NCBI GenBank assembly: GCA_964354225.1
Contig: CAYGZC010000215.1
Coordinates: 1 to 8,368, forward strand
Source of the DNA: CAYGZC01 sp964354225
GTDB lineage: Bacteria; Bacteroidota; Ignavibacteria; UBA10030; SZUA-254
Reading direction: 5' to 3'
Length of the DNA: 8,368 bases
Below the pieces are notes generated by a model. The model was not told the origin of the DNA, made no database searches, and saw only the letters and a program-made list of their open reading frames with translations. The position numbers were made by a program, and so were the translations under genes. Below, in pieces: positions 6,283 to 8,368 of the stretch. Positions within the stretch are counted from its first letter, which is position 1, and each line of letters begins with the position of its first letter.

Positions 6283-7008
6283 ATGGTACAACGAATTATA
6301 ATGTGCATTCTTCTCATATCCTTGTTAATAACCATTTCAAGTGCTCAAAAGCTTGAAGACATCCTCAAGAAACATTATGAAGCGCGCGGCGGATTGAAGA
6401 ACATCAAAGCTGTTCAAACAATTCAAACGACGGGCAAGATTACTATGATGGGAAAAGATTATCCAACGACCATCTACCAGAAACGTTCCGGCGGTTTTCG
6501 ATCGGATATGCTGATGGGTAAAACGAATATCGTTCAGGCGTATGATGGCAAAATCGGTTGGCAGATTATTCCGATGGCGGGAACATTGGATCCAATAGAT
6601 ATGAAAGATCAAGAATTGCAGAGCATAAAAGAACAAGCCGACCTGGATGGATATCTGATCGATTGGAAAGATAAAAATTATAAACTTGAACTAGTAGGAA
6701 AAGAAAGTCTTAAGGAAAAACCGGTTTACCACATCAAGGTAATCCGACAAGATACAACCGAGCATCATATTTACCTCGATGCGAAAACATATTTGCTGGT
6801 TCAAGAGACGGAGAAAATGAAAATGATAGGAAAGGAAATGGAAGTTGTTACCACTCTTGGTGATTATCGGAAGGTGGATAAGATTATGATGCCGTTCGAG
6901 CAGGAAGTTGGCGGAGCAATGCCGCAAAAAATTCAGTTCGAGAAAATTATTTTCAACAAGAAGGTTCCCGATTCGATATTTGTGAAACCAAATGTAAAAC
7001 ATTATTGA
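6283..7008 (+). CDS. Secreted LolA-like (outer membrane lipoprotein-sorting protein-like) protein
   Basis: This 241-aa protein begins with a clear signal peptide: MVQRI, hydrophobic IMCILLISLLITI, then SSA|QK with likely cleavage after Ala21. Cys8 lies in the hydrophobic core and is not a lipobox, so the mature protein is probably soluble in the periplasm. The mature part opens LEDILKKHYEARGG (24-37) and alternates short beta-strand-like blocks such as YDGKIGW (87-93), HHIYLDAKTYLLVQ (161-174) and GDYRKVDKIMMPF (193-205). That pattern is typical of LolA/LolB-fold proteins often annotated as outer membrane lipoprotein-sorting proteins in Bacteroidota and relatives. It is too diverged to claim true LolA activity. 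GGAG at 6272-6275 supports the ATG. It sits 128 bp after gcvP and probably has its own promoter, which I could not place. The family call is from sequence style, so moderate. Confidence 0.7.
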   Translation: MVQRIIMCILLISLLITISSAQKLEDILKKHYEARGGLKNIKAVQTIQTTGKITMMGKDYPTTIYQKRSGGFRSDMLMGKTNIVQAYDGKIGWQIIPMAGTLDPIDMKDQELQSIKEQADLDGYLIDWKDKNYKLELVGKESLKEKPVYHIKVIRQDTTEHHIYLDAKTYLLVQETEKMKMIGKEMEVVTTLGDYRKVDKIMMPFEQEVGGAMPQKIQFEKIIFNKKVPDSIFVKPNVKHY

Positions 7009-7037
7009 TATCTCCCATCATTACAGTGAGGACTCGA

Positions 7038-7069
7038 TGAGGTCGCATGTGGAGCATCCTCCCAGCGAG
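7038..7069 (+). repeat. Diverged direct repeat, copy 1
   Basis: These 32 bases match 7156-7187 at 28 positions, with a start-to-start distance of 118 bp and the same orientation. The core is ATGTGGA-[G/A]-CATCCTCCCAGC. In this copy the inverted repeat seen in copy 2 is damaged (GCATGT / GCATCC: a C-C mismatch and a G-T wobble). Its right part instead enters a stronger hairpin at 7058-7083. The likeliest explanation is a dispersed intergenic palindromic repeat of this genome. Confidence 0.6.
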
Positions 7070-7083
7070 AGCTGGCTTGGAGG
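7058..7083 (+). repeat. GC-rich stem-loop with GAGA loop
   Basis: CCTCC (7058-7062) plus CAGC (7063-7066) pair with GCTG (7071-7074) and GGAGG (7079-7083), around the loop GAGA (7067-7070) and with a 4-nt bulge GCTT on the 3' side. GAGA fits the GNRA tetraloop rule. No T-tract follows, so this is not a standard intrinsic terminator, though it could still affect the end of the upstream LolA-like transcript. Confidence 0.5.
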
Positions 7084-7096
7084 TAGTTCTACTACC
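7082..7096 (+). repeat. Perfect hairpin GGTAGT-TCT-ACTACC
   Basis: GGTAGT (7082-7087) and ACTACC (7091-7096) form a perfect 6-bp stem with a 3-nt loop. Its first two bases are shared with the 3' arm of the preceding stem-loop, so the two compete at their border. It has the same geometry as the hairpin at 7163-7177. Confidence 0.5.
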
Positions 7097-7155
7097 GATC
7101 ATAGATTATTTAGAAAGTTGGTATGAGGTTTACAGATTAATTCAATGTGGCGCCG

Positions 7156-7187
7156 TGTGGTCGGATGTGGAACATCCTCCCAGCTAG
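7156..7187 (+). repeat. Diverged direct repeat, copy 2, with intact hairpin
   Basis: This is the second copy of the repeat at 7038-7069 (28 of 32 identical). It contains the perfect inverted repeat GGATGT (7163-7168), loop GGA, ACATCC (7172-7177). Downstream CCCAGC (7179-7184) can pair imperfectly with GCAGGG (7192-7197), with one mismatch, around a 7-nt loop; this is the counterpart of the better stem in copy 1. The copy ends about 45 bp before the isoaspartyl peptidase start and is followed by AT-rich DNA. Confidence 0.6.
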
Positions 7188-7231
7188 TGACGCAGGGCTA
7201 TTTAAACACAATATATTTTTTATGAGGATTT

Positions 7232-8287
7232 ATGAATAGAAAAACCATAAACCGTTTTTTCGTTTATACTTTTACGTTTTTGCTTTCCAACTTTATCATT
7301 TGGACTCAAACACTTTCACAAGAATCAAACCACAAAATCGCCATCGTTATCCACGGTGGTGCAGGTACAATCCTGAAAGCAAACATGACGCCAGATATGG
7401 AAGGGGACTACAGAGACAAACTCACCGAAGTGCTCGAGACTGGATACAAAATTCTAAAAGATGGCGGAACAAGCATTGATGCGGTTGAAGCTGTTATAAA
7501 TATTATGGAAGACTCGCCGCTCTTTAATGCAGGTAAAGGTGCAGTCTTCACACATGAGGGTACAAACGAGCTTGATGCTTCAATCATGGATGGCAGAACA
7601 CTTAATGCCGGTGCAGTTGCAGCAGTGAAGCATATTAAGAACCCAATTAGTCTTGCGCGATTGGTAATGGAAAAATCGTGGCACGTGATGCTTGCCGGTG
7701 ACGGTGCTGAAAAGTTTGCACAGGAACAAGGTGTGCAGTTAGTAGATCAAGAATATTTTAAAACCGAAAGGAGATGGAAGCAGCTTCAACAAATTATCAA
7801 TCAAGATTCAAAGCAGGATGACTCGCTGAAGTTAGAGAGGAAGAAGAATCCACCATCAGGCATTACAAATGACAGCCACGGAACTGTAGGCTGTGTCGCG
7901 CTTGACAAGTTTGGCAACATCGTTGCAGGTACATCAACCGGTGGAATGACGAACAAGCGATTCGGTCGTGTTGGCGATTCTCCGATTATCGGTGCGGGTA
8001 ATTATGCGAACAACAACACGTGCGGTGTTTCAGGAACAGGTGATGGTGAATATTTCATCCGGCTGAATGTTGCAAAAGATATTTCCGATTTGATGGAATA
8101 CAAGGGGATGACTGTAAAGGAAGCGTCTCAAACTGTTATCGACAAGCTGACGAAACTTGGCGGTACGGGCGGGGTAATAGCTCTTGATAAAGACGGCAAC
8201 TTCGCGATGCCGTTTAATACTTCTGGTATGTACCGCGGATATATGGATGAGAATGGGAAGCCGGTGGTGGAGATTTATAAGGAGTAA
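7232..8287 (+). CDS. Secreted isoaspartyl peptidase / L-asparaginase (Ntn hydrolase, plant type)
   Basis: A family member of this kind cleaves beta-aspartyl dipeptides and L-asparagine and matures by self-cleavage. The 351 aa begin with a signal-peptide-like N-terminus (MNRKTINR, then a hydrophobic run to about residue 24), so the enzyme is probably periplasmic. The enzyme body starts at IVIHGGAGT (38-46). The self-cleavage site is SHGTVG (215-220), with Thr218 as the new N-terminal nucleophile. Thr236 in TSTGGMT, Arg246 and Asp249 in GRVGDSP, and Thr269 and Gly272 in SGTGDGE sit where E. coli IaaA has Thr197, Arg207, Asp210, Thr230 and Gly233. The end, MPFNTSGMYRGY plus VEIYKE, is complete. 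GAGG at 7224-7227 supports ATG 7232. Glycosylasparaginase activity is a less likely alternative. The enzyme is complete and should be active. Confidence 0.92.
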   Translation: MNRKTINRFFVYTFTFLLSNFIIWTQTLSQESNHKIAIVIHGGAGTILKANMTPDMEGDYRDKLTEVLETGYKILKDGGTSIDAVEAVINIMEDSPLFNAGKGAVFTHEGTNELDASIMDGRTLNAGAVAAVKHIKNPISLARLVMEKSWHVMLAGDGAEKFAQEQGVQLVDQEYFKTERRWKQLQQIINQDSKQDDSLKLERKKNPPSGITNDSHGTVGCVALDKFGNIVAGTSTGGMTNKRFGRVGDSPIIGAGNYANNNTCGVSGTGDGEYFIRLNVAKDISDLMEYKGMTVKEASQTVIDKLTKLGGTGGVIALDKDGNFAMPFNTSGMYRGYMDENGKPVVEIYKE

Positions 8288-8368
8288 TGAAAATTTGTGG
8301 TGTATTTTATCGGTCAAGTGACTATCAAACGATTCTTATTCCCTCGATATTAGCTTGTTGTATCATCT
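8287..8368 (+). CDS. Possible start of a downstream gene, cut by the window edge
   Basis: An ATG at 8287-8289 overlaps the stop of the peptidase gene as TAATG. It opens a frame of 27 codons (beginning MKICGVFYRSSDYQTIL) that reaches the right edge without a stop. AAGGAG at 8279-8284 precedes it, though only two bases away, which is shorter than usual. Overlap of this type is typical of translationally coupled genes. However, 27 open codons can occur by chance and the residues match nothing I recognise, so it could equally be non-coding 3' sequence. Confidence 0.25.
   Translation, partial: MKICGVFYRSSDYQTILIPSILACCII

Larger units (their letters stand above)
7037..7126 (+). other. 29-codon open frame within the repeat spacer, doubtful
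   Basis: ATG 7037 with GAGGA at 7028-7032 opens a 29-codon frame ending in TGA (7124-7126). Its residues 5-10 are VEHPPS. The second repeat copy, read in the corresponding frame from GTG 7155, also gives VEHPPS and then stops at once (TAG 7185-7187). The frame runs through three potential hairpins, so the peptide may be a by-product of repeat structure. No known family is recognised. It is recorded because the start context is better than that of accC or gcvP. Confidence 0.15.

Noticed and set aside
7038..7187. CRISPR array
   Set aside because: Only two diverged copies with an 86-bp interval between them; no regular spacers and no cas genes.
7187..7217. Promoter for the isoaspartyl peptidase (GTGACG ... 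TATATT)
   Set aside because: The spacer is 19 bp, the -35 is poor, and the predicted start would fall on the ribosome binding site.

Overview
The window looks like ordinary chromosomal DNA from a Gram-negative bacterium of the Bacteroidota/Chlorobiota (FCB) type, possibly an Ignavibacteria-like lineage. The grounds are the protein styles: an EF-P with an Asn-tipped loop, a full-length fused glycine decarboxylase, a LolA-like exported protein and a signal-peptide-bearing isoaspartyl peptidase. The moderately AT-rich composition and weak Shine-Dalgarno sites at some genes fit too. The lineage call is an inference from protein character, not from a marker-gene comparison.

Layout. On the minus strand at the left edge is the start of a lipoprotein gene (1-138). 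A 135-bp divergent promoter region follows, with a good sigma70-like promoter facing right. Then come efp (274-837), accB (876-1352), accC (1410-2750) and gcvH (2775-3155), all on the plus strand with gaps of 24 to 57 bp, which reads as one operon. After a 113-bp gap with a possible internal promoter comes gcvP (3269-6154). Next are a secreted LolA-like protein (6283-7008), a 223-bp spacer carrying two diverged copies of a ~32-bp hairpin-rich repeat, and a secreted Ntn-type isoaspartyl peptidase/L-asparaginase (7232-8287). The right edge may hold the start of one more gene, overlapping the peptidase stop as TAATG.

How the genes work together. EF-P helps ribosomes through polyproline stretches. 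AccB and AccC are the biotin carrier and the biotin carboxylase of acetyl-CoA carboxylase, which makes malonyl-CoA for fatty acid synthesis. GcvH and GcvP are the lipoyl carrier and the decarboxylase of the glycine cleavage system; the T protein (gcvT) and L protein are not in the window. The efp-accB-accC order is a common bacterial housekeeping cluster. Its close linkage to gcvH puts two swinging-arm carrier proteins in one transcription unit, possibly because lipoyl groups are made from octanoyl-ACP, a product of fatty acid synthesis. The last two genes code for exported proteins with no evident link to the first group.

I found no phage, insertion sequence, CRISPR array, tRNA, rRNA or recognisable riboswitch, and no obviously new multi-gene system. 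The least explained parts are the repeat/hairpin spacer at 7038-7187, the inverted repeat across the accB-accC junction, and the Asn at the EF-P loop tip.
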